Assembly: GCA_045805265.1 (NCBI GenBank) | Contig: JBJMLO010000004.1 | Span: forward strand, 1-64,000 | Length of the DNA stretch: 64,000 nt | Direction of reading: 5' to 3' | From: JBJMLO01 sp045805265 | GTDB taxonomy: Bacteria > Actinomycetota > UBA4738 > JACQTL01 | In this document: piece after piece, positions 17,716-25,481 of the stretch | How positions within the stretch are numbered: the stretch's first letter is position 1 | How the letters are laid out: each line of letters opens with the position of its first letter | Notes under the pieces: model-generated | The model's database searches: none | The model's input: only the letters and a program-made list of their open reading frames with translations | What the model was told of the DNA's origin: nothing | Program-made: the position numbers and the translations under genes

Positions 17716-19110
17716 ATGAATGCTCGTTCGGCTGCACGCGCCTTGATCGTGTCCGTGCTGATTGTCGCCACGGTCCCCGGCCTGTTGTCGGAGGTCGCCC
17801 ACGCCACCACCACGGCAGTGAACTGCCCCGTCGACGACCTGCAGACCGCCATCAACGCCGCCACGGCCGGTGACACCCTCGACGTGGCCGGGACCTGTGT
17901 CGGCAACTTCATCATCACCAAGGACCTCACCATCGATGGCATCGGAGCCACGGTGCTCGACGGGAATCACACGGGGTCCACCGTCACGGTCGCCGTCGGC
18001 ACCACGACCTTCCTGAACGACCTCACCGTGACCGGAGGGACTGGAACATCCGGGGGAGGAGGCGGCATCGTCAACCTCGGCGTCGCCCTGACCCTGCAGG
18101 ACTCGACGGTCAGCGGGAACACCGACACCAGCGGCACCGTGGCCACCGGGGGCGGCATCTTCAACGAGAACGGCATACTGACCCTGCAGGAGTCGACGGT
18201 CAGCGGGAACACCGCCACCGGGAGCGGCAACGCCACCGGGGCCGGAATCCGCAACGTCGACGGCACCGTGAGCCTGCAGAACTCCACTGTGAGCGGGAAC
18301 ACCGCCAACGGCGCCGTGGTGGCCGCCGGGGGCGGCCTCCGCAACAACTTCGGTACCTTGAGCCTGCAGAACTCCACGGTGAGCGGGAACTCCGCGTCCG
18401 GAGGCCCGAGCGGCAGCGGGGGCGGCATCTCCAACAGCGACGGCACCGTAATGCTCGCGGCCACCCTCCTCTCCGGAAACACGGCGAGCGGGACCACCAC
18501 GGCGGGACCCGACTGCCAAGGAGCGGTCACCTCCGGCGGCCACAACCTGGTGGGGAACACCTCGGGATGCTCCGGGCTCGGCTTGACCGACCTCCAGAAC
18601 GTGGACCCGAAGCTCGACACGCTGAAGAACAACGGCGGTCCCACGAAGACCATGGGCCTGCTCCCGGGGAGCCCTGCCATCGGCGCCATCCCCCTCTCGG
18701 CGGGGGCGTGCTCGGTGGGCCTGAACACCGACCAGCGGGGTGTGGCCCGCCCCCAGGGAAACGGATGCGACATCGGGGCTCTGGAGAAGGGCCGAACCGT
18801 CACCACCGTGGGTTCCTCCGATTCCTCCTCCACCTCCGGACAGGCCGTCACGTTCACCGCCACGGTGTGCCCCAACCCCTCGACCCTCCCCGCCACCCCC
18901 ACCGGGACCGTGACGTTCCGCGACGGGGGCATTGGGCCGGTCCTGGCTTCCGGGGTGAGCCTCGCCCCCGGCGGGGGGACCCGCTGCGCCCGGGCCCAGC
19001 TCACGACGTCCACCCTCTCTCCGGGGCGGCACAAGATCGTGGCGATCTACCACGGTGACGGGGCGAACTTCAAAAGCAGAGGCAGCGTTATCCAGCACGT
19101 GGCCGCGTGA
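17716..19110 (+). CDS. secreted beta-helix protein with choice-of-anchor and Ig-like domains (cassette 3)
   Basis: 464 residues. The signal peptide is almost identical to cassette 1 (MNARSAARALIVSVLIVATV). Rungs of the type LTLQDSTVSGNTD, LTLQESTVSGNTA, VSLQNSTVSGNTA and LSLQNSTVSGNSA form the beta-helix, followed by choice-of-anchor (NGGPTKTMGLLPGSPA, DQRGVARPQG) and a C-terminal Ig-like domain (GTVTFRDGG, HKIVAIYHGDG) ending IQHVAA. ATG 17716 follows GGGGGGTCCCAG. It is exported; carbohydrate or surface binding is a guess from the fold. Confidence 0.85.
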   Translation: MNARSAARALIVSVLIVATVPGLLSEVAHATTTAVNCPVDDLQTAINAATAGDTLDVAGTCVGNFIITKDLTIDGIGATVLDGNHTGSTVTVAVGTTTFLNDLTVTGGTGTSGGGGGIVNLGVALTLQDSTVSGNTDTSGTVATGGGIFNENGILTLQESTVSGNTATGSGNATGAGIRNVDGTVSLQNSTVSGNTANGAVVAAGGGLRNNFGTLSLQNSTVSGNSASGGPSGSGGGISNSDGTVMLAATLLSGNTASGTTTAGPDCQGAVTSGGHNLVGNTSGCSGLGLTDLQNVDPKLDTLKNNGGPTKTMGLLPGSPAIGAIPLSAGACSVGLNTDQRGVARPQGNGCDIGALEKGRTVTTVGSSDSSSTSGQAVTFTATVCPNPSTLPATPTGTVTFRDGGIGPVLASGVSLAPGGGTRCARAQLTTSTLSPGRHKIVAIYHGDGANFKSRGSVIQHVAA

Positions 19111-19200
19111 TCTGAGGCGGGCGAGCGAGTTCCCGCCCGAGATCGACGTCCGATCGAGCCAGGATCACAGACGTTAACTTCACCGCTCTCGCTCAGCGGC

Positions 19201-19300
19201 GACCTGCGGAAACGCCGGGTCGCACACCGCTCGTGCCTCGATACCTACGGATCAGAAGGTCGGGGGTTCGAATCCCTCCCGGCGCGCTTACCTGCGGAGA
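19201..19300 (+). repeat. attP-like junction between cassettes 3 and 4
   Basis: Left arm GACCTGCGGAAACGC (19201-19215) and CGCACACCGCTCG (19221-19233), then the core (19245-19286), then a degenerate right arm ACCTGCGGAGATGG (19290-19303 region). The second right-arm block is barely recognisable (AAGGCGCTCAGAG), in line with cassette 4 being more diverged. Confidence 0.5.
19245..19286 (+). repeat. core repeat copy 4 (tRNA-Arg 3' fragment)
   Basis: Still identical over all 42 bp to the intact tRNA-Arg 3' part, although the DNA on its right side differs from the other leaders. Confidence 0.85.
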
Positions 19301-19463
19301 TGGGGTACCAGAGCGGCGCAAGGCGCTCAGAGCGGTGTTGCTGCAGCCCTGACGAAAGAGCACCGGCACCCAACCGAGCTCGGCAGCATGGCCGGTGAGG
19401 CCCCTTGCCTGCGTTGTGTTGATGTGAAAGCGTCACCCCCTCAACCGCTCCAGGGGGGATCTC

Positions 19464-21587
19464 ATGAGCATTCGCACCGGCATTCGAGCAGGCGTCGTCA
19501 TCCTCTTGGCCCTCGCCGTGGTGCCGGCCGTCGCGCCCGAGCACGCCAGCGCCGCCACGGCCGTGGACTGCACGGCCAATCCCGCGGCACTCCAGCCCGC
19601 CATCGACGCGGCCGCTGCCGGAGAGACCCTGGCCGTGACTGGAGACTGCGTTGCCGCCTTCGCGGTGTATGGCCAGGGCTTCGTCATCGACAAGGAACTG
19701 ACCCTCCAGGGCGACGGGTCGACGAAGCTGCACGCCTTTGGGAATAACTTCGGCGTCGTGCTCGAGGTCCCGCCGGGCGTTGGCAACGTCCACCTGAACG
19801 ACCTCACGCTGGTCGACGGGGACTGGGACGACTCTTCACGGGCAGCCGGTCTGACGATTTACGCAGGCGCAGACGTCACCCTCACCAGGGTCACGGTGAC
19901 CGACAACTTCGGAACGGGCGGAATCGCCAATGCAGGGCATCTCACACTGAACGACTCCACCGTGAGCGCGAACAGCGCAGGTGACTACGGGGAGCCGAGA
20001 GGGTGTGGGGGGGGAATCCGGAACGGCGGGACGCTGACGCTGAACGACTCTACGGTGAGCGGGAACCACGCCAGTGGCACCTCGGGTGACGGTGGGGCCG
20101 TCGGCCAGGGTGGTGGCATCTGCAACCTCGGCACGCTCACCATCACGCGCTCCACCGTGAGCCAGAACAGTGTCAGCGGCTCCGGCACCCCCAGGTCCGA
20201 CAAAGCCGCCGGCGGCGGGATCGCCAACCTGGCTGGGACGGCCACGATCACCGACTCCATCGTCAGCGAGAACGGGGCAGGCACCGACCACGACGCTTCC
20301 GGCGGAGGCATCTCGAACAAAGCCACGCTCACCATTACCGACTCGACGATCGACGGGAACACCGCGCGGGCGGGAGGCCTCGACCCGCTGGGTGCCAAGG
20401 GCGGAGGCATCTCGAACGACGGCGGTGACCTCACCCTGATCAGGTCCACGGTCAGCGGGAACGCAGCGACCCTCATTCCGTCGGCGAATCCCGTCCTGGC
20501 GTGGGGTGGGGGAATCTGGAACGGGACGCGGCTCGAGGTCATCGACCTCGAGCTCACGTCGTTCCCGGGAACCATCACCATGACCGACTCCACGGTGGGC
20601 GGGAACACGGCGAGGACGGAGGGGGAGTTGGACACGTCGGTCGACGTCCGGGGTGGGGGGGTGGTCAACGGGGACTCCGCGAGCCTCGTCGTGACGAACT
20701 CGACCGTGAGCGGCAACTCCGTCGAGGCCCAGGCTCCTGGCCAGTTCGGGAACGCCTTCGGCCAGGGGGGCGGGATGGAGCTCGTAGCTGGGACCGCCAG
20801 CCTCATCAACACCACCATCTCCGACAACGCAGTCGCTGCCAGCGCCGGCATGAGTGCGACGACGGTCGCCGGTGGCATTCACATCGGGACAGCATCCGTC
20901 TCGATGGATGCGGCCATCCTGGCCGGCAACGACGGGTCGTCAGAGCCGGATTGCGCGGGATCAGTCACGGCCGACTACAGCCTCGTCGAGGACCCGTCGG
21001 GGTGCACGGTGACGGGGGCGAACAACATGACCGGCGTCGATCCCCTGCTCGGTGCCCTCCAGGGCAACGGCGGGCCGACTCCCACCATGTTGCCGGATGC
21101 GGCGAGCCCGGTCGTCAACGCCATTCCGACGGGGTCCTGCCCGGAGCCGGCCGACCAACGGGGCCTCCCCCGACCGAAGGGGTCGGGCTGCGACATCGGG
21201 GCCACCGAGTTCGCCCGCGGATTCTTCGCCCGGCTCTGCACGATCCGGGGAACCTCCGGGGGCGACGACATCACCGGTACCGAGGGCGACGACTACATCT
21301 GCGGATTCGCCGGCGGCGACACCATCGACGGCGAGGGCGGTCACGACATCATCAACGGGGGCCCCGGACCGGACACCGTCACCGTCGGGATCGACGACGA
21401 CACCGTCTACGGAGGAGCGGGGAACGACCTGCTGATCAGCACCGGCGGCAATGACCTCCTCAAGGGGGGATACGGCCGGGACAACCTCAACGCGGTGGAC
21501 GGTGTGGACGGCAACGCCACGCTGGACGGCGGTCGCGGCGCGGATATATGTCAGGCCGATCCGGGCGATGTGCTCTTGAGCTGCTGA
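19464..21587 (+). CDS. secreted beta-helix protein with choice-of-anchor block and RTX-like C-terminus (cassette 4)
   Basis: 707 residues: signal peptide ending near EHASA-AT (residue 30), a long beta-helix of more than ten rungs of the LTLNDSTVSGNHA type, choice-of-anchor block (GNGGPTPTMLPDAASPV, DQRGLPRPKGSGCDIGATE), then, in place of the Ig-like domain of cassettes 1-3, hemolysin-type calcium-binding repeats (GGDDITGTEGDD, GEGGHDIINGGPGPD, GGAGNDLL). Those nonapeptides bind Ca2+ outside the cell. GGGGGG lies upstream of ATG 19464. Same unit type as its neighbours, but the C-terminal module has been exchanged. Confidence 0.85.
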   Translation: MSIRTGIRAGVVILLALAVVPAVAPEHASAATAVDCTANPAALQPAIDAAAAGETLAVTGDCVAAFAVYGQGFVIDKELTLQGDGSTKLHAFGNNFGVVLEVPPGVGNVHLNDLTLVDGDWDDSSRAAGLTIYAGADVTLTRVTVTDNFGTGGIANAGHLTLNDSTVSANSAGDYGEPRGCGGGIRNGGTLTLNDSTVSGNHASGTSGDGGAVGQGGGICNLGTLTITRSTVSQNSVSGSGTPRSDKAAGGGIANLAGTATITDSIVSENGAGTDHDASGGGISNKATLTITDSTIDGNTARAGGLDPLGAKGGGISNDGGDLTLIRSTVSGNAATLIPSANPVLAWGGGIWNGTRLEVIDLELTSFPGTITMTDSTVGGNTARTEGELDTSVDVRGGGVVNGDSASLVVTNSTVSGNSVEAQAPGQFGNAFGQGGGMELVAGTASLINTTISDNAVAASAGMSATTVAGGIHIGTASVSMDAAILAGNDGSSEPDCAGSVTADYSLVEDPSGCTVTGANNMTGVDPLLGALQGNGGPTPTMLPDAASPVVNAIPTGSCPEPADQRGLPRPKGSGCDIGATEFARGFFARLCTIRGTSGGDDITGTEGDDYICGFAGGDTIDGEGGHDIINGGPGPDTVTVGIDDDTVYGGAGNDLLISTGGNDLLKGGYGRDNLNAVDGVDGNATLDGGRGADICQADPGDVLLSC

Positions 21588-21733
21588 GTGCTCAGCCCAC
21601 GGAGGTCCGGCCGGGACGTTCCCGTATGGGCTGGGATCCGAGAAGAACCCACGAATACAGCAGTAACGGAGCCGCTCACGCTTGCCCGTGACCAGCGGAA
21701 ACAGCGCGAAGCACAGCGCTCAGCCCTTCCTGA

Positions 21734-21774
21734 CTACGGATCAGAAGGTCGGGGTTCGAATCCCTCCCGGCGCG
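21734..21774 (+). repeat. core repeat copy 5 (distal, 1-nt deletion)
   Basis: Matches the tRNA-Arg 3' part except that the T-stem run GGGGG is GGGG. Three extra bases on the left (TGA) also match the tRNA anticodon stem. The left arm is present; on the right, AGCAGCGGAAACGC (from about 21777) resembles a right arm. It closes the array. The rest of the 325-bp gap 21588-21912 shows nothing else. Confidence 0.8.
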
Positions 21775-21912
21775 CTAGCAGCGGAAACGCTGGATCGGTG
21801 GCAGTCAGGTCCCAGCCTGCGCCGGTTGTCGACGGCGCGACACGATGAACTCTCCGCCCCCGCGGAAGGCGGTTGGCGTCGTCGATCCCATCGGTCTGCG
21901 TGGGCGTCGCCG

Positions 21913-23340
21913 TCACCCTCGGCGCGGATCCACCGGGTTCCAGGGGCCCGCTCGCCCGACGCTGAGCTCGTGGAGGTCCGTTCCGTCCGGACGGGCGATC
22001 GCCAGCGAAGGCGACTTCCAATAGCCGGTCGCGAACGCGAGGCGCGTCCCGTCCGGCGACCAGTACGGGCCTGCACCCGGCCCCAGGTCTGAGACCCCAA
22101 CGCCGAAGAACGCGAGGCCCGAGCCGTCGGCGTTGACGATGCCGAAGGATCGGTCCGCTCCCCGCTTGAACGCCAACCGCGTCCCGTCGGGGGACCACTG
22201 GAGGGACCAGGGTGTCCGACCCGCCTCGTTCCAACCGAGGATCGGGCGCTTGTCGGTTCCGTCGACGTTCATCACCCAGAGTCTGTTCTCCGCGTCCCCC
22301 CGACCCTCGAAGAACGCGAGGCGCGCGCCGTCGGGGGAAAGGACGGGCACGAACACGGAGTCGCCCTGGTAGATGAGCCGTCGTGACCCGCCACCCGCAT
22401 CCACCGAGTAGATGCCGCCCTCCCACTGGTAGACGACCTGCGATCCGTCGGGGGTGAACGAGCCGCCCGGCAGGTAGCCGACATGGACGGCCAGGGGCGT
22501 CTCCGTCCCATTCGCATCCAGGACGAGCAGATTGCTATGGGAGCCCGGGCGCGCATCGCGACCACCTCGGAGGATGAGCAGCTTCGACCCGTCACTCGAC
22601 CACGCGAGGGGGACCCCTCCGTCCGGATCCAGCAGGACCGGTTCGGCATTGGGGTTCGCCGGATCGATGGCCCAGATCCCAGGCTCATGACTCGAGAGGG
22701 GCTCGCCGTAATAGGGGTCGCCGTAGGCGATCCAGCCGCGGACGCCGGCGAAGATCCCGAGATCGCTCGCGGAAGGATCGGGGCTCGGGTTCCCCCGTGG
22801 CCGCTTCCAGACCAACCCGAGGCTGTCGGTCAGCCTGCTGGTCGTGACGTCGAGGACGAACGTGAGATTGCGGAGCTGCTCCTCGAGGGGCGGCTCTTGG
22901 ACTCCGGGGTCGCTCCCGTCGTCGCACGTGAACGCCGGCGACGGGATGACGAACTCCTCGCTCCCAGCGAGCCGTCCGGTGCCGGTGATCGTCGAGGGAG
23001 CACCCGCACACGCCGCCGCGGCGTCGTCGCGCACCGTGATCGCGATCGCGACGTTCCCCACCACTCGGACGGTCATCGTCTGCGTGCCCCCGTCGGCGTC
23101 GGTGCGTTCCCACGCGCCCAGGAACGGGGTCCGAAGGTCGCCGGGAACGGTGGTGTGGGAGGAGAGGACCTGGACCAGTCCCGCGACGGTCGCGCCGACC
23201 ACCACCAGGGCGACCACCGCGCTCCCGATCCGCCGGTTCCGTTGCCTCCGGTCTCGTCGCCGGCTGAGTCGCTCGAAGGACGGTTCGGGTGGAGCGAGCT
23301 GCTCCACGGCGCGGCGCACGATCTCGCGTTCGTCGATCAC
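21913..23340 (-). CDS. anti-sigma-like membrane protein with TolB/PD40-type propeller
   Basis: 475 residues. A cytoplasmic N-terminus of about 35 residues (IVRRAVEQLAPPEPSFERL) precedes one membrane helix (IGSAVVALVVVGATVAGLVQVL). The extracytoplasmic part ends in PD40/WD40-like beta-propeller repeats (SPDGARLAFF, WSPDGTRLAF, SSDGSKLLIL). It is the last gene of a three-gene operon and starts with GTG overlapping the sigma-factor stop (GTGA). Position and topology suggest it binds or senses for the ECF sigma factor next to it, but no ZAS motif (HxxxCxxC) is visible, so the anti-sigma role is inferred. Confidence 0.65.
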   Translation of the reverse strand: MIDEREIVRRAVEQLAPPEPSFERLSRRRDRRQRNRRIGSAVVALVVVGATVAGLVQVLSSHTTVPGDLRTPFLGAWERTDADGGTQTMTVRVVGNVAIAITVRDDAAAACAGAPSTITGTGRLAGSEEFVIPSPAFTCDDGSDPGVQEPPLEEQLRNLTFVLDVTTSRLTDSLGLVWKRPRGNPSPDPSASDLGIFAGVRGWIAYGDPYYGEPLSSHEPGIWAIDPANPNAEPVLLDPDGGVPLAWSSDGSKLLILRGGRDARPGSHSNLLVLDANGTETPLAVHVGYLPGGSFTPDGSQVVYQWEGGIYSVDAGGGSRRLIYQGDSVFVPVLSPDGARLAFFEGRGDAENRLWVMNVDGTDKRPILGWNEAGRTPWSLQWSPDGTRLAFKRGADRSFGIVNADGSGLAFFGVGVSDLGPGAGPYWSPDGTRLAFATGYWKSPSLAIARPDGTDLHELSVGRAGPWNPVDPRRG

Positions 23341-23870
23341 GTCGGTTCTCCCACGGTCTTTCGGAGGGTGGCGCGGGCCCGCGTCGTGAGGACGCGCACC
23401 GTGCTCGCCTTGATGCCGAGGAGCTTCCCGGCCTCCTCCGTCGAATAGCCCAGGTAGGCGGTCAGCACGATCGCTTCTCGTTCCCGGGGGGTCAGCGCAC
23501 GGAGCAGACGCATCGCCTCGTCACGCGAGTCCACCGTGCCGAGCGCGTCGTCCACGGGCAGCAGGTGGACCGCCTTCCGGACGGCGACGGCCGCGCGTCG
23601 CAGCCGGGTCCGGTAGGTGTTGAACGCGGTTCGGTACAGGAAGCCTTCGGGCGAATCCATCGCCGAGACCCGCTCCCATCGCTCCCAGAGCTTGAGGAAC
23701 GCGTCCTGCATGACCTCCTCGGCCTCGGCGCGGTTCCCGCTCATCACCGCGAGCGCGCCGAACAGGCGGACGCGCTCGGCGTCGAAGAACTCCTCGAACG
23801 ACCTGCCGGCGCTCGTCGGCCCTGGCCCTCCCTGGACTGGTACGGTCGCCGAGTGCAGCGAATGGGTCAT
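23337..23870 (-). CDS. ECF-family RNA polymerase sigma factor
   Basis: 177 residues with region 2 (AEEVMQDAFLKLWERWERV, SPEGFLYRTAFNTYR) and region 4 (ALTPREREAIVLTAYLGYS followed by TEEAGKLLGIKASTVRVLTTRAR), the helix-turn-helix that reads -35 elements. The ATG overlaps the stop of the upstream lipoprotein gene (ATGA) and its own stop overlaps the downstream GTG, so all three genes are translationally coupled. A truncated copy of its first ~35 codons lies at 25190-25293. Confidence 0.88.
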   Translation of the reverse strand: MTHSLHSATVPVQGGPGPTSAGRSFEEFFDAERVRLFGALAVMSGNRAEAEEVMQDAFLKLWERWERVSAMDSPEGFLYRTAFNTYRTRLRRAAVAVRKAVHLLPVDDALGTVDSRDEAMRLLRALTPREREAIVLTAYLGYSTEEAGKLLGIKASTVRVLTTRARATLRKTVGEPT

Positions 23871-25084
23871 GTTCGCCTCAGCGAGGCTGCCACGAGGGCG
23901 TCAACGAGCGGTTGAGCCATACCGCCGACGTCGTCCACGAACTGATTGGTGAGCACGACGAGGACCGAGCCGTCCTCGGGCAGGCACGCGGCCCACGCCG
24001 CGTACCCGAAGTTCCCGCCCGTGTGCCCCACTGCCCCCGGAAGGTCGTAGTCGTGCAGGCCGAGGCCGTACCCGTCGACCATCGTCGACATCTCGGTCAG
24101 CGAGGCCTGGGAGACGATCTCGCCGGCGCAGAATGCCCGCCACCACCGGGCCAGGGAAGGGGAGTCCGACGCGATGGCGCCGGCGGGACCGGCGGAGCTC
24201 GCATCGGCGATGGACGGGAGTGAGCCGCCGCCCTTCCTGATCGCGGCGGTCGACTCGCCCAAGGGCATGGCCATGGGTTCGGTCGGCGCCTCGTCCGGTT
24301 GGTAGACCAGCCGCTCTGTGCCGTCGACGTCGAGGACGCCGTCGCGCAGGACCTCGGCAACCGGACGTTCGCGGACCTGCTCGATCACCATGCCGAGCAG
24401 GTTGTAGTTGGTGTCCGCGTACTCGAAGGCCGAACCGGCGGGAACCCGATCGTCGCCGACCAGATCCAAGACCTCGGCCGGTGTCCAGACGCGTCGCCGA
24501 TCGGTTGCCACGCTCTTTTGCATCTTGGAGTCGTACCAGTCGGGGATGCCGCTGCGATGACCCAGCAGCTGGCGGATCGTGGCCCCGTTCGTGTCGACGT
24601 CCAGGTCCGGGGGAAGATAACCGGCGACCGGGTCGTCCAGGCCGAGCTCGCCGGCCTCGACCATCTGCATCACCTGGGCCGCGGTGATGGACTTCGTGAT
24701 GCTGGCGATCCCGAACTGGTCGTCGACCGTGACCTTTCGAACACCGTCAGCTTTCCCCGCAGCGCCACTCCACGTGCCGTCGGGGGACATCACCGCGGCT
24801 GACATCCCGCCGCCGCCGGCCATCACCCTCAGCGCCGCCTGGAACTCCTCGGCGAGGTCGTCCGAGACCGGATCTTCACCGATGTCGGCGAACGCCGCGA
24901 TCGGGAACTCATCCGACCGGTCGGTCGGGGAGGCCTCGGTCGGCCCACTCGGCGACGTGGGTGCGACGCTTGCCGCCGAGGGCGCAACCGGCGTTACCGT
25001 CTTCCTTTCCTCCAGGGTCGGTGCGCACGCTGCCAGCGCGACCACCAGGGCGAAGGCCGAGAACAGGCCGAGGGAACTCCTCAT
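23867..25084 (-). CDS. serine beta-lactamase-like hydrolase lipoprotein
   Basis: 405 residues. The lipoprotein signal peptide has its lipobox (ALAAC) at Cys20, so the protein is anchored outside the cell. The class C beta-lactamase/PBP4* core has SITK (S128-K131, nucleophile and base), a YAD in place of the usual Tyr-x-Asn at 222-224, and HTG near 360. Such proteins can be D-aminopeptidases, esterases or peptidoglycan hydrolases; true beta-lactam resistance is not implied. GGAGG is 5 nt before ATG 25084. First gene of the operon with the ECF sigma factor, so it may be part of its sensing or target set. Confidence 0.8.
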   Translation of the reverse strand: MRSSLGLFSAFALVVALAACAPTLEERKTVTPVAPSAASVAPTSPSGPTEASPTDRSDEFPIAAFADIGEDPVSDDLAEEFQAALRVMAGGGGMSAAVMSPDGTWSGAAGKADGVRKVTVDDQFGIASITKSITAAQVMQMVEAGELGLDDPVAGYLPPDLDVDTNGATIRQLLGHRSGIPDWYDSKMQKSVATDRRRVWTPAEVLDLVGDDRVPAGSAFEYADTNYNLLGMVIEQVRERPVAEVLRDGVLDVDGTERLVYQPDEAPTEPMAMPLGESTAAIRKGGGSLPSIADASSAGPAGAIASDSPSLARWWRAFCAGEIVSQASLTEMSTMVDGYGLGLHDYDLPGAVGHTGGNFGYAAWAACLPEDGSVLVVLTNQFVDDVGGMAQPLVDALVAASLRRT

Positions 25085-25110
25085 CCGCGCCTCCGTCGAT
25101 CCCGGTGACC

Positions 25111-25293
25111 TCACACCGCGTGGAACCCGAAGGACTCCACAACGGGCCCGGCCGCCTCGACGACCTGCTCGAACCGCTCCTTCGGAGCCACGGACCCGCT
25201 CGGCGTCGAAGAACTCCTCGAACGACCTGCCGGCGTTCATCGGCCCAAGTCCTGCCTGGACTGGGCCGTCGCGGGGTGAAGCGAATGGGTCAT
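25111..25293 (-). pseudogene. truncated ECF sigma factor copy fused to a foreign C-terminal tail
   Basis: ATG 25293 begins MTHSLH, as in the intact sigma gene. After a single-base loss the frame breaks, but DNA coding for AGRSFEEFFDAERVR is almost unchanged. Similarity stops near 25190. The remaining bases, in another frame, read APKERFEQVVEAAGP then VVESFGFHAV before TGA at 25111, a protein-like tail of unknown origin. This looks like a deletion scar joining the start of a paralogous sigma gene to the end of a second gene. The remaining 25294-25481 holds only a weak hairpin (TCCCCG/CGGGGA around 25420). Confidence 0.6.
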
Positions 25294-25481
25294 GTTCCTT
25301 CAAGAACCACGTGGGGCGCAAGAAGGCTTACGCGAACCGCCATCGGCCTCGCCGGTCGCCGAACACTCGCTCACGTTCGCTCCGACCTCGCTACCAGGTG
25401 AGCGGCTCTCGCGTCCCCGCACACCGGGGAGGCGAGGAGCACCTGAGCGGACCTACTGCCGATCGCGGAACGCTCCTCCGG

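Larger units (their letters stand above)
17494..19244 (+). mobile_element. tRNA-Arg cassette 3 (one beta-helix gene)
   Basis: A 1751-bp unit with core, right arm, conserved leader (hairpin variant CTCGTAACAGCGAGACACGAG split as stem CTCGT/ACGAG), CDS 17716-19110, and a tail where the conserved motif has become ACAGACGTTAACTTC, then the left arm. The tail has begun to diverge relative to cassettes 1 and 2. Confidence 0.55.
19245..21733 (+). mobile_element. tRNA-Arg cassette 4 (longer, diverged beta-helix gene)
   Basis: A 2489-bp unit with an exact core but a different leader (19287-19463, nothing recognisable in it apart from the arm remnant) and a longer gene (19464-21587). The tail 21588-21733 keeps a decayed motif (ATACAGCAGTAACGGAG) and a left arm (GACCAGCGGAAACAGC at 21690-21705, GCACAGCGCTC at 21711-21721). 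It is farthest from the intact tRNA, as expected for the oldest insertion. Confidence 0.5.

Noticed and set aside
23867..25084. Calling the lipoprotein a beta-lactam resistance gene
   Set aside because: Only family-level motifs are present and the Tyr motif is altered (YAD); esterase or peptidase roles are equally likely.
25400..25440. Hairpin TCCCCG/CGGGGA as a terminator of the beta-helix gene
   Set aside because: Short stem, no T-tract and about 50 bp from the stop codon; evidence too weak to list as a feature.
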